Source: Symbiodinium natans (Eukaryota > Sar > Dinophyceae > Suessiales > Symbiodiniaceae). Taken from it: a stretch of DNA of 64,000 bases. The stretch spans positions 303,950-367,949 of the forward strand of contig CAJNDS010001424.1 of the NCBI GenBank assembly GCA_905221605.1, given 5' to 3'. Below, piece after piece: positions 51,935-62,925 of this stretch (position 1 is the stretch's first letter; the number at the start of each line of letters is the position of its first letter). A program made the translations under genes and the position numbers. Below the pieces are notes generated by a model. The model did no database searches and was not told where the DNA came from. It saw only the letters and a program-made list of their open reading frames with translations.

Positions 51935-54037
51935 TGTATATATGTATATACATCTTATACAGTCCCCTATTTGGCTAAGTAGCCCCTCAAATAAAGCCAC
52001 GAAGAACCCCTAAGATCCATCAGAAGTTCCCCTCCTTTCGTCCCTTGATGTTGTGTTCCGCAGGCTGGTTCAGGGCATCGACCTTTCTGAACATGTTGAG
52101 GCCTAAAGGCTTCTGCGTAGTACCTTTCAGCCCCTTTTTAGGGTTTAGGGCTTAGGGTTTAGGGTAAGATGCTCTACCCCACTATCCCTGAGGCTCCCAG
52201 GACTCTTATTTCAGGGCTTTTGGGCCCGGAGGCCTTCTTTTATAGGGCTTTTGGGCTGTTTTGAGCCTAAGGGTATGATTAATCCAAAAAACGAAATGCA
52301 GGAGATCAAGTTGAGATAACTTAGCTAGGTAGGCCCTGGCGGGATGTTGTTTTTAATTATTTCCCTTATTGAGTTTAAGAGGATCTTAGGAATCTTTCGC
52401 AGTGGGTTGAAAGGGCCAGCCTAGTTAGTAATGGCAGAAGGTTTTAGGGTTTAGGGTTTAGGGTCGTTTGGGGTTTTGACCTTCAGGCCCACACTCCTAG
52501 GGAGAGCATTCCAGTTGCCCTGAATCCTGATGCAATGACGGCCGAGGCGGGCTAGTGGTGTTCCAATGTCCCCTTAGTTCGGGAATATTGCTCATGGTCA
52601 CTATGTTACCAGATTTCAGGGACTGTTGGAGTTTCTGGGGTCCAGTGTCTTGGCACATTGGGCTTTGGGGACGGCAGGATGTTTGATGTTTAAGTCTTCA
52701 TGACTCGCACCCACCCGGCCCCTAAACCCTAAAACCCAAACACCCTAAAGCCCACCCCAAAACCCGGAAACCCTAAAGCCCTAAACCCTAAACACTAAAA
52801 CCCTAAGACCCCAAAAACCCTAAACCCTAAAGTCCTAAACCCTGAAGCCCTAAATCCCCAAAGCCCTAAGCCCCTAAACCCCAAATCCCCAAAACCCCAA
52901 AACCTGAACCCTAAACCCTAAACCCTAACCCCTAAACCCTACACCCTAAACCCTAAACCCTAAACCCACACCTTGGAAAGAGGCCCTGTAGACCCACCTA
53001 GAGCCGAGACACCCTGGCCCCCTACGCAGGGGTAGGTTTGGAACCTTTGGTTCCATCTTAGTTCACCTTTGGTCCCTATACAACCCGTATGGAGCCATGA
53101 GCTTTTGTAGTTGCAATTACCCTGAATCCCTATGTCATCCTTATAAAAAAAAGTTTTGTGAGTCTTATAGGGCCTAAACCCTGAACCCCAAACCCCAAAC
53201 CCCAAACCTCAAACTCCAAACCCGAAACCCTAAACCCTAAACCCTAAACCCTAAACCCTAAACCCTAAACCCTAAACCCTAAACCCAGCAAACTCCCCGG
53301 GACCCTCCTGTCAGGCCCCAGATTCTCAGAGGCAGCTCTTGGCACAGGAGCTTACGCGGCTGCTGGTCACCGTTTAGGGTTCAGGGTTTAGGGTTCAGGG
53401 TTTAGGGTTTAGGGTTTAGGGTTTAGGGTTTAGGGTTTAGGCGGGTGGGTTGGAGGACTTGCTCTCTTACAGGCCCTGTTTCGCAAGGTCTTGGAGATGT
53501 AGGGAGGAATTGGCGGGTGTGTGGGGCTCTTGATCGGCTCGCGTGCTTGCCTCGGCGCGAAGAATCAAGACTGGGTTGGAGGTCTGCAGACCATTTTTGG
53601 TGTCGTAGATGTGGAGGTTGGCTTCAAGCGTCCGGATGCTGGCTTCTGTTCGGGTTGAATCTGTGGTTGGCGTGCTATGACTGCCTTGGCGGGATTTTCT
53701 TTGCATGCAACCGAAGTCGAGTCCTTGGTTTTGCTGGGCAAACTGCTGAAAGTATAGCCACCGGCACCCTCCCCGACCTCAAGCCCTACTGGCTGGTTCT
53801 CAGTAGGGAATGAGGGAATGAGGTACCCTCTAGAACCCCTTAAAGGGTATATGTATGTATATATATATATATATAGGGCCCTCATGCCCTCATTCCTACT
53901 AGGAACCTGGGGGGACTCAACAATTGCTGGGGTCAAAGCTTAGTACTCTGAGCCGACCGAGGCTAGTAGACACCTTGCACGAGCACCACGAGCACCTCCT
54001 TAAGAGGTTCGACCATCAGGACGACTTGCTAAATCAG
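51428..54037 (+). CDS. Exon islands of an unrecognised helical protein
   Basis: Candidates: 51428-51502 (PEILPHVAQKIDLVCLNARM), 51735-51790 (PKFAQALLKTQEIAAATT), 52064-52100 (LVQGIDLSEHVE, GC donor), 52501-52550 (ESIPVALNPDAMTAEA, GC donor), 53315-53371 (APDSQRQLLAQELTRLLVT), 53473-53498 (ALFRKVLE) and 53903-54037 (TQQLLGSKLSTLSRPRLVDT, then LHEHHEHLLKRFDHQDDLLN). The pair 53315-53371 and 53473-53498 joins in phase 0 across a GT-AG intron that starts GTTTAGGG. The 53903 exon follows a family J introner. The protein looks helical and Leu-rich; no family is recognised. Confidence 0.5.
53795..53906. mobile_element. Introner, family J, with TATG/TA expansion
   Basis: GGTTCTCAGTAGGGAATGAG and CTCATTCCTACTAGGAACC are inverted ends, and CCCCTTAAAGGG is central as in the 49551 copy. 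About 30 bp of TATG/TA repeats are added in the right half. The in-frame exon at 53903 starts inside its right terminal repeat, using its AG. Confidence 0.8.
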
Positions 54038-54713
54038 GTGCTGCTTCTTGGCTTTACTACAAGTTTAGGGTTTAGGATTTAGGGCAACTAGGACCTAGAG
54101 AAGGCCCTTATTCCCTTTTTTTTTTTTGGGGGGGGGGGGGGTTTAGGTTGTCTTTCAAGCCCCTTTATGCAGGGTACCATTTTTTTTGCCTGGGTTCCTC
54201 TCGAGACAAGCCTAGGGTGCGTGTAGCCGGGTGGGCTATTACATTGAACCTTCAAGAGGGCGAATCCCAGCTACGTATCATTACCAGCGCTATCCCCTTA
54301 GAACCCCTACGTGATGATAATGTAGGCTACCCAGCTATCCGTTCATACCTTCTCTCCTGAAGCGGCTCCTATACAGTAGAGGGTACTTGGAGGTTCATGG
54401 AAGGGTTATAAGTAGGGCAACAATGGTTATAACCTTACTCAGGGTACTTCTGACCCTACTTATAAGTACCCCATGCTCCACGTCGTATGGTGCTTGTGCC
54501 TATGCGCTTAACCCTAAACCCTAAACCCTAAACCCGAAATCCTAAACCCTAAACCCTAAACCCTAAACCGCAGCCGACGGGCGTTGGGGTTGCAGGGTTC
54601 AGCGCATACTTAGCTGGGCCTTGCTTTCGGGGCACCAAAACCTAAAACCCTAAAACCCCAAACCCTCAGCCCTAAACCCTAAATCCTACACCCCAAACCC
54701 GAAACCCGTGGAG

Positions 54714-57700
54714 CTTCCTGAGGTACAAGCCAGCAGCATCTCCCCCCGCGCCGCGTGCCACGCACTTGCTGGCACCACCGACGCCGACCGGGCCGACCCC
54801 TGGACCTCACTTGGATTGGGGCTTGTAGGGTTTAGGGTGCATATAGGGTTTAGGGTTTGGGGGTTTAGGGTTTAGAGGGTCAAGGGTTAATTACATAGAG
54901 TTTGTAGGGCTGAGTTTGATGGTCCGTACTCGGGCTTTAGGGTTCGTGGGCCCACCCTAAACCCTAAACCCTAAACCCTAAACCCTAAACCCTAAACCCT
55001 AAACCCTAAACCCTAAACCCTCCCTCAAGCGCTAAACGCGGTAGAGGAAGGGTGAGTAGGGCCGACTCTCGGGTTCCCCCCCCCCCCGGGCTTCACTGTT
55101 TTTTGATGCGCAGCTGCGGGCTCGAGGTGGGATGAAGGAGATTGAGGGGTTTAGGGTTTAGGGTTTAGGGTTTAGGGTTTAGGGTTTAGGGATGTCGGTG
55201 GTTCTTCCTTCTCTCTGCTTAAGACCCCCCAAAAACAATTAGAGGATAATAATCCCGATATTGCCCTTAATTATGACTGGTTATAACCTTGTTTTAAGAC
55301 CCCCGCAAAAAACACAGGATAACAATCCTAAAGTGCCCTTATAGGGACGAATATTTCTATTTTGTTTTTTTTTTGGGGTGGGGGGGGGGGAGGCGGGGGA
55401 GGGTTCTCAAGCAACACGTAGCTTCGTCTTTCTTTCCAGTGAATTCTACCATTCTGGTGTTGTGTTCCAAGAACCAGGATGAGTTAAACCCTAAACCCTC
55501 AACCCTAAACCCTAAACCCTAAACCCGCCGCTTTTCTTGATGATCCTGTCGGTGGCCCTGATCTTGCGGTATGGCAACTGCAAAGCAGCTTTAGAAGGGC
55601 GCTGCTGCCAGTGTTCATGAGTCCGTGAGAGATTTAAGGTTCTAGCGTTCACCCCTAAACCCTAAACCCTAAACCCTAAACCCTAAATCCTAAACCCTAA
55701 ACCCTAAACCCTAAACCCTAAACCCTAAACCCTAGGGTTGATAGGGTATATAAGGTCTAGGAGACAAGGCTTGGAGGGCCGCAAGGAGTCCACCGAGATG
55801 TCAGGCTTTGTGTGGAACAAGAGCTCTCTACACCGGCATGGTTTAGGGTTTAGGGTTTAGGGTTTAGGGTTTAGGGTTTAGGGTTTAGGGTTTAGGGTTT
55901 AGGGTTTAGGTCTTGCCCCACAGGAATCGGGGATGATCTAACCGCTGCTGTTTTCGGCGCAGCCCCAGCAGAAAGAGCACTTCTTGCCTGAGTGTTCGAT
56001 GATGACGGCTCGCAGCTGAGTTTTAACACTTTGATGTCCTGGAGTCCTGAACCCCGAATATAAACCTTAAACTACTATTCGCTAAAGAACCTGCAAAAAA
56101 CAAAAGAAATGATCCCTATGTTACCCGTATAAGGAAGATTCTTCTTCTTCTTCTTCTTATATATATGTATATATATATATACATGTTTTTTGGGGGGGGT
56201 TCTTAAGCAACTCGTAGTAAGTGCCCTTGGAACAAGGACCAAAGTCCCAGCTCTGCCACAGCCGGACGCGCAAGCGACGGATGCAGAGACGTCTAGCAGA
56301 CGCTCGACATCATCCTAAACCCTAAGCCCTAAACCCCAAACCCTAAACCCTAAACCTCAAACCCTAAACCCTAAAACCTAAACCCTAAACTCAAACCCTA
56401 AACCCTAAACACTAAACGCAGGGACCTGCCCTATGGCTTTGAGGACTTGTTTGTTAGGTTTCTTAGGGCCCAGGCCTTCAGGTTGCTGAGTCATTTTGAG
56501 CCTAAGGGTTACCACTACTTTTTGAGAACCCCCCCCCCCCCCAAAAAAAAAACACACACACACACACATATATGTATATATACATATCATAATAATCATA
56601 ATAATAGTAATTATTATTATTATTATGATGATGGTTATTATTATAGTAACATTAATAACAAGAAGAACAAAACCAAAATCCCTATGTAGGCGAAGCTGGA
56701 CTCTCTAGGTGCAAATTCCAACTTGACGGCACAGTCAGGGATGCTGAGTGGTTTGGGGTTCAGGGTTTAGGGTTTAGGGTTTAGGGCTTAGGGTTAGGGT
56801 TTAGGGTTTAGGGTTAGGGTTTAGGGTTTAGAGTTTAGGGTTGTCATAGGGTCTAGGGTATCCAGCGAGACTACATTTCCCCCCTTTTTGTGTGCAGCCG
56901 GCCCAGATGGCGGTGGTTCGGTCTCCCTGGCGGTGGCATCCCGCGACCCCGGCGCGTGCGCCCGCAGTCATTTTTGTTGGTCTAGGGTTTAGGGTTTAGG
57001 GCGCATGAGCCCGAAACCCGAAACCCTAAACCCTAAACCCTCAAGTTTAGCCCTAAAGCCTAGGGTTTAGGGTGGGCAAAAGCCCGAAAGGACTGGGAGT
57101 CTAGGGACCTATGGCAGCACCGTTTGTTTGACATGGGCGTCTTGTTGGGACCGGCTTTCGCGGATTCTTTGCCAGGTCTTCGTAGCTGAATCACTTTACA
57201 TTGCTTTACACTTTTGGGGGGACTATAATCCGCTATAGAACTGAAGGTGTATATTGTTTAGGGGCTTATGAACTCAGCAAATAAGAGATATCTTTTGGTA
57301 ACAGCTCACCCGACTGTGAGAGAGTCGAACCCTAAACCCTAGACCCTACAAAGCCTATACCGTAAACCCTAGGCCCTAACCCTATAAACCCCATACCGTA
57401 AACCCTACACCCTAAATCCTAAACGTCATAAACCCTAAATCCTAAACCGGACAGGTACAAAGGTTCTGAGCTTTCGAGCTCGGTTCCGCCAGTGCCTTTG
57501 CGATCTTACACGGAAGAGGACGTTCTGGGATCCAAAGGGTGTGTGGGTAGATATTCGATACCAGCGTAGCGAGCTCGACGAATGAATGCTTGGACTTGGG
57601 CAAAACAACTGCCTCACTTGGGTCATTAAGGTGTATATGTGCATATGAAAGAGAGGGTTTGGGGCTTAGGCCACAAAGCAGTTAGCCCTCATAAACCCTG

Positions 57701-57874
57701 AAATCTAGGAATCCTGCACCCCTAAACCCTAAACCCCAAACCCTAAACCCTAAACCCCAAACCCCTAAATCCTATTGCCCAAACCTAGGAATCCTACACC
57801 CCTACTACCCCCGACAACTACTCGCACGTTGGCAGGACTTGGCGCTTCGCCTCGGGGCTGTGCTTCGGACCACA
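54714..57874 (+). CDS. Exon islands, unrecognised gene or genes
   Basis: Candidates: 54714-54824 (LPEVQASSISPRAACHALAG, donor GTAGGGTTTAGGG), 55114-55148 (LRARGGMKEIEG, donor GTTTAGGG) joining in frame to 55440-55477 (EFYHSGVVFQEPG), 55765-55845 (GLEGRKESTEMSGFVWNKSS), 55954-56019 (QQKEHFLPECSMMTARS and stop), 56422-56457 (DLPYGFEDLFVR), 56691-56750 (AKLDSLGANSNLTAQSGMLS), 57083-57175 (KDWESRDLWQHRLFDMGVLL, before a family A introner) and 57819-57874 (LLARWQDLALRLGAVLR). Several genes may be involved. A further open stretch, 55523-55631, lacks a visible acceptor. Confidence 0.4.
55217..55415. mobile_element. Family I element (GCTTAAGA ends)
   Basis: CTGCTTAAGACCCCCCAAAA at the left and GGGGAGGGTTCTCAAGCA at the right are imperfect inverted ends. 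Related copies lie at 12258-12412, 50440-50570 and 56081-56210; all have poly-G next to TTCTTAAGCA. Confidence 0.6.
57176..57285 (+). mobile_element. Introner, family A, diverged
   Basis: GTCTTCGTAGCTGAATCACT at the left, CTATAGAACTGAAGGTGTA in the middle and AACTCAGCAAATAAG at the right match the CCCH-gene introner position by position. It follows the exon-like segment 57083-57175 at a GT donor. Confidence 0.75.
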
Positions 57875-58016
57875 TGTTAGGGGTTGGGATGTTCCCCCTT
57901 ATACATACTAACAGTGGCTGTGGTTTAGGGTTTAGGGTTTAGGGTTTAGGGTTTAGGGTTTAGGGTTTAGGGTTTAGGGTTCAGGGTTCAGGGTTCAGGG
58001 ATCAGGGTTCAGGGTT

Positions 58017-58100
58017 AGGGTGTTCCCCCTTATACTAACAATCCTGAACAGGGATTATCGTACCCCGATTATAATCCTTGTTAGTATACCGGGGAACATC
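58017..58100. mobile_element. Inverted-repeat element, family E
   Basis: GGGTGTTCCCCCTTATACTA pairs with TTAGTATACCGGGGAACATC, and GGGATTATCGTACCCC is central. A partial copy (GGGATGTTCCCCCTTATACA) occurs 130 bp upstream at 57886, separated by a telomere-type block. Confidence 0.8.
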
Positions 58101-58684
58101 CGAGTTGGGGGAATGGTTTTTGGGGAGTTCGAACTTTTAGGGTTTCAGGAGTTTAGAGGTTTGCTCCAAATGCAAAAAGGTCCAAGTCATAAACTCGTAG
58201 CCTAGTACCCAAGATTGTCCGTCGTAGTACTCGCCAGTTTTCGGGTACCAAACTTATAGGATCCTCAAGAAAGGGGGTTCATGGGGGTCCAGGGTTGAGT
58301 AAACCATTAACCTAGTTTTCTCAGCATCAAAAGCTAATCTGCGTGAACCTTGATGTTGGCGCTGAGTCTTGGTAAGCTGGAGAGGGATGGATGGGGGTGA
58401 TCTTACATATCGATAGCTTTCAGAAGTCGACCTTCGAAAATGCCTCACCAGAAACAGGGGTTTCTAATGCAAAACAACGCTAACTTCAGCAGCTCTCCTT
58501 TCAGGGCGTTTCCACGGTGGCGTAAGTTGCAGGTTGAGGGCCGGTAAACCTCAAAACCGCCATCCATTCTCTGAGTTTAGATCTAAAGTAACCCTAAACC
58601 CTAAACCCTAAACCCTAAACCCTAAACCCTAAACCCTAAACCCTAAACCCTAAACCCTAAATCCTGTTCTGTGTGTCACCCGCA

Positions 58685-58793
58685 AGCCTACAAGGACGAC
58701 GCAGAGTCGAAGTCACTGCGCAAGCGATTCTCTGATCGCGCGGAAGATCAGCAAGATGGAAGCATCTCGAAGATCCCTGTACGCAAGAGGTTG
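58685..58793 (+). CDS. Basic exon-like segment, possible 5' exon of channel 2
   Basis: Reads AYKDDAESKSLRKRFSDRAE and then DQQDGSISKIPVRKR, open throughout and strongly codon-like. It is flanked upstream by an AAACCCT array and downstream by TTTAGGG repeats. Channels of this kind often have a basic cytoplasmic N-terminus, so it may belong to the gene at 59671. The splice link is not shown. Confidence 0.45.
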
Positions 58794-59670
58794 TGGTTTA
58801 GGGTTTAGAGTTTAGGGTTCAGTGTTACTTCAAATGAGGCAAACATGACTATGGCTCGCACACAGGCATGTGTTCGACCTTTAGTTGTGACAGAATTTGG
58901 TTGTGTTGTTGCATTGCGCTTCGCATCTCTGTGTGTGAGTGTGTGTGTTGAGTGTGTGTGTTGAAGGGCTGCATCAACTGATGAAGGAGCTGTTCGTTTC
59001 TATTGCACGATCACATTGGACGATAGACGGCTTGTTACTAGTTAGTGCCCTGCGATGCAAAAGATGCCGACGCTCATCTTTGGGGACTAAATGAGACAAA
59101 TCCCCACCTGGAAGTACATTGTGGTACTGATTAGTCGGGCTTCTAGTTCGTTTTTGGGCGCGTACAGCCCGACTTCTAATTACCCATGAGCTTTCGAGTA
59201 AAAAGGCTTATGACCCAGTGAGTCCACCCTGCCCTTTCCTCATTTGGTTGGGATGAGCAGTTGCAAAATCCGTTGGGGACAACTGCACCCGCACACCAGC
59301 GAACTGTACTCCACTCGCCTGCTACGGAAGCATAGACACGACCCAACTCCCGAAAGTACCGCCTAGTTAGGGACTTTAGGGCCCAAGTACGATAATGAGG
59401 TACACGGACCTTTAGGGACTTAAAAGAAAACAATGGACTTGCCGAGCCAGCCGGTCTCAAATCAGGATGTCGGCAGAGTCGGCACATGAAGCGTTTTGAC
59501 TTTAAAAAAACGCTGTGCCAGACCAGTCGAAACCCATCTCGCGAAGCTGGTTGCCTCTTGAACTTACTAGTGGGTGCACTGGCATAAGCACACGGTCTTA
59601 ACCCTTAACCCTAAACCCTAAACCTTAAACCCTAAACCCTAAACCTTAAACCCTAAACCCTAAACCCTAG

Positions 59671-62600
59671 CTTGAACAGCCTTCGTCTAGATCAGAGAGT
59701 CGCGTGCCGCTCACGAGGAGGCTGGAAGAGCAGACGGCGCCGTGGGCAACAAGAATCGTACCTTAGTAGCCCAGTGGTACCCTTTGCCCTGTTTTTTTGG
59801 TTATGGGTTCCCTTATAAAGTAACTAACCCAAAAAAGGGTGCCCTTATTGTAATATGGTTACTGGGCTACAAAGGTACACAACGGACTGTTTGACATCTT
59901 CTTTGCTTTTGTCGTTGTGGCCAACGCCGTTTACATCGGTTTTGATGTGCAGAGAGTGTTGGATGGCGGAGAAGAGGAAGGTGCACGGCCTATGAGGCCC
60001 TTGGGCTTCAGCATCTTTCACTACATCTTCTCCGTTCTGTTTCTTGGTAGGTTTAGGGTTTAGGGTTTAGGGTTTAGGGTTTAGGGTTTAGGGTTTAGGG
60101 TTTAGGGTTTAGGGTTTAGGGTTTAGGGTTTAGGGTTTAGGGTTTAGGGTTCAGGGTTCAGGGTTTAGGGCTTAGGGTTTAGGGCAAAATGGGGTCGCAG
60201 GAAGGCTCTGCTATCAGGTTGCCGGCAGTTTCCCAGTCCGTGCTCAAATACGGGCTGTTTACGTCCTTTCTTTGGTAGCCCAGTGCTGCCCTTTTGTCCC
60301 CATTTTTTGCTTCTGGGTCGGGTTCCCTTCCAGATAACCAGCCCCAAAAACAGGTATCCTTATTGTAGTATGGTTACTGGGCTACCAAGATCAAGGGACT
60401 AAAGGAGGGACCCCTACAAGGGACCTTAGGGGTTATTTAGGGGCTGCTTAGGAAGATAGGGGCCATATAAGACTACTTTAATATGGATACTGGGCTACAG
60501 TTCTGGTTGAGCCTAAACCCTACACCCTAAACTCCCCCCCCCCCCCCCTCCCCCTTCCCAAACAAAAATAGGTACCCTTATTGTAAACAAAAGTACCCTT
60601 ATTGCATTCTGGTTACTGAGCTACTAAGGTTTCTGGCTGAGCTTCTGCTGCGGCTCATGGACAGCCGCTGTCGATACTTCTGCTCCGAAGACTGGGCGTG
60701 GGCCCTCCTGGATACGCCACTTGCTTGGCCCTTGTTGCATGTGCTTCTAACCTTTCTGCTCTTGGGTGGAAGAAGCGTAACAGCAGCAAGGCTCATCCTA
60801 AACCCTAAACCCTAAACCCTAAACCCTAAACCCTAAACCCTAAACCCACCAACCGTAGGCTAATTGTGCTGACATCTTGGTGGGACATCTTTGTGGACAT
60901 CTTGGATGCCGTGCTGCAGGATGATCGCTTGGAAAGCATCTCGGGGCTGAGTACCCTGAAGGCTATGCGCATCTCGGTAGGCCTTTTTGGGATCTTTTTT
61001 TTATTTTCCGTCTAGGGTTTCGGGTTTAGGGTTTAGGGTTTAGGGTTTAGGGTTTAGGGTTCAAGGTGGTTTAAGAGGATCATGGTCTTTTTCAAGAGGG
61101 TTGTAAGTGCCATCCTAGGCATTGTTCGGTTGACGCGTGTGTTGAAGACCGCCCACTTTCTGCGAATCTTTCGGTTCATTATGGCCCTTCGGATGCTGGT
61201 GCAGTCGATCTTACACACCATGAAGGCTCTGTTTTGGGCACTGCTTCTGTTGGGCCTGATTGTCTACGTCTTCGGGATACTTTTTGCTCAAGCAGCTTAC
61301 GACTATGTCAGTGACCCGGCAAATCCAGCTTTGCCTCCGGAAGTACAGGAGAGGTACGAACGCTACTTCGAGAGCCTTTTGAAGAGCATGCTGGCCATGT
61401 TCATGAGCATCACCGGTGGCGTGAGTTGGGAGGAGGTCATCACCCCCTTGATGTACGTCTCACCCTTCTGGCCGGCTTGCTTTGTTTTCTTCATTGCCTT
61501 CTCATATCTGGCGGTGTTGAACGTGGTTACAGCTGCCTCTCATCTGTGCAAGGAGCGATACATGCATTTCCCACAATGTGGGTATATCCTTGATGCACCC
61601 CAAAATGCTCCAACCTTTATCGTAATTGCAGCTATCCCAAAACAGGTAGGTGCCCTATTTGGTTCATTGGCATTGGGATTTCGCAAGAATGCTGGTTTCC
61701 ACCCTGTGCGGCCGCGAGTGCCGCACGTGAACTTGTGTGCATGAACCCAGAGACTCCAATAAAACCCTGAACCCTAAACCCTAAACCCTACACCCTAAAC
61801 CCCAAACTAAAGAGGATCCTTGTTGCAATGTGAGAAACGTCCCCTAGTCACGGGACACTGGGGTCGTTGGGTTTCTTTGTTGGCGGGGAAGTTTATGGCA
61901 GCTGCTGGTATTAACCATGGGTTTAGGGTTTAGGCTTTAGGGTTTAGGGGCAATTATAATTTTAACTGTACTGTACCTATATAACTGTACTTAGAACCAT
62001 ATTTGGGCACTTAAGGGGCTTCTAAGTGGGTTAGAAGTCCAGATACAACTGGCTAACAAGAAGTGGAGCAAGAAAGCCAAGGTCTTCTGCCAGTCAGCCA
62101 TCGAATCTGCCCAGAATGACCACGCGACAGTCATCCAGAACATGCTGGACAACAAGGAGCAGCACCTTCAGAAACTCAGGTGGAGCCAGGGTTTAGGGTT
62201 TATAGGGTTTAGGGCACTCAGGTGGTCAGTTCTCAAAATGAGGGTCCCCCTTTGGGCACCCGAAAGAACAGGGGCCGTCTTATAATGAGGACCCTAAACC
62301 CTAAACCCCCCCCCCCCCCCAAAAAAAAAAAAAAAAAAAAAAAACAGGGATCATGCTTTACAGAAGTGCCCTAAACCCTAAACCCTAAACCCCAAAGCCT
62401 AAACCCTAAACCCTAGAAGAGACCAGGTCGCTCTTCCACAAGATCGGTGACTCTCAGGGAGCGGGCATTACGTACCGCATGCCTCTCGTCCGCGAACGCA
62501 GGGACTTGAAGATTCACTGGGCATTTAAAAGTTTAGGGTTCAAGGGTTTAGGGTTTAGGGTTAGTTCTCCCACTTGTAACCCTACTTGTAAGTACAGACA

Positions 62601-62925
62601 TACCTCCAAGCAGGCGAGGCAACAGCTCAAACGCTCCCTGCCCCAGAACCTTTCTGGACCCTGTAGACGCCAGCCCTGCAAGGGCCCCTAATCCCATTTC
62701 TTTACCCTAACAGCCCTAAGCGCTAAAAACCTTGAACCCCTAACCCTAAACCCTACCCTAAACCCTAAACCCTAAACCCTAAACCCTAAACCCTAAACCC
62801 TAAACCCTAAACCCTAAGCCCCTTCTGAGCATCCCCAGGTTCGAAGAGAAGCTGAGCTCTGCCACGGTCCGCGAGTACTTCGAGACCTTGGGCTTGGATG
62901 TTTGGGACCCCTGGGCCTTCTTCAA
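59671..62925 (+). CDS. Voltage-gated cation channel 2, paralogue of channel 1, partial
   Basis: Exons: 59671-59757, 59875-60038, 60629-60715, 60859-60968, 61119-61534, 62082-62184, 62417-62480, 62839-62925. S1 is LFDIFFAFVVVANAVYIGFD, S2 around FSVLFLAELLLRLM, S3 around LIVLTSWWDIFVDIL, S4 IVRLTRVLKTAHFLRIFRF. The long fifth exon holds S4 to S6 with pore sequence LAMFMSITGGVSWEEVITPL. The tail has VFCQSAIESAQNDHATVIQN and FEEKLSSATVREYFETLGLD, and stops at WDPWAFF before the EF-hand loop. Alignment with channel 1 is nearly gap-free, so the two are recent duplicates in the same orientation, 18 kb apart. Donors: GT 2, GC 5, plus a predicted GC at 62926. Downstream exons were not found before the window ends. 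Confidence 0.82.
59758..59874 (+). mobile_element. Introner, family B, intact, 4-bp target duplication
   Basis: GTAC is repeated exactly at the intron start and at the next exon start. Between the copies lies CTTAGTAGCCCAGTGGTACC ... GGTTACTGGGCTACAAAG, with inverted ends. The GT donor lies in the duplicated target and the AG in the element. It has no telomere repeat. Splicing gives ATRI-VHNGLFDIFF. Confidence 0.92.
60039..60628 (+). other. Nested 590-nt intron of channel 2
   Basis: Outer boundaries: GTTTCT at the donor and again at exon 3 (exact 6-bp duplication), and a family B right end (GGTTACTGAGCTACTAAG). Inside, in order: about 130 bp of TTTAGGG units starting 12 bases after the donor, unique sequence, a whole family B element at 60271-60389, a related stretch ending TACTGGGCTAC (60470-60495), a short C-strand block and poly-C, and the outer 3' remnant. 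The intron has clearly grown by insertion into itself. Confidence 0.8.
60271..60389. mobile_element. Family B element nested in a channel 2 intron
   Basis: TTTGGTAGCCCAGTGCTGCC and GGTTACTGGGCTACCAAG are its inverted ends. The spacing (about 119 bp) equals that of the intact introner at 59758. Confidence 0.85.
60716..60858 (+). repeat. Telomere-repeat intron of channel 2 (GC-AG)
   Basis: Begins GCCACTTGC and ends ACCAACCGTAG|GC. It contains six AAACCCT units near its 3' end. The first 75 bp remain open in frame, so part could be translated if a downstream donor (GGCTCATCC) were used; the paralogue supports the shorter exon (ALLDT-LIVLTSWWD). Confidence 0.65.

Noticed and set aside
49307-54037. 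Extending channel 1 into the helical exon islands at 51-54 kb
   Set aside because: A stop follows at 49304-49306 and no donor in phase clearly leads to the later exons. It cannot be excluded, but there is no positive evidence.
60716-60790. In-frame extension of channel 2 exon S2 (TPLAWPLLHVLLTFLLLG)
   Set aside because: It is open and hydrophobic, but it would insert some 25 residues between S2 and S3 that channel 1 lacks. The shorter splice gives a gap-free alignment.
21984-62838. Telomere arrays as assembly artefacts or chimeric joins
   Set aside because: In many cases the exons on both sides of an array join into one protein in the right phase, and border duplications match. Random misjoins would not do this. 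Exact array lengths may still be wrong.
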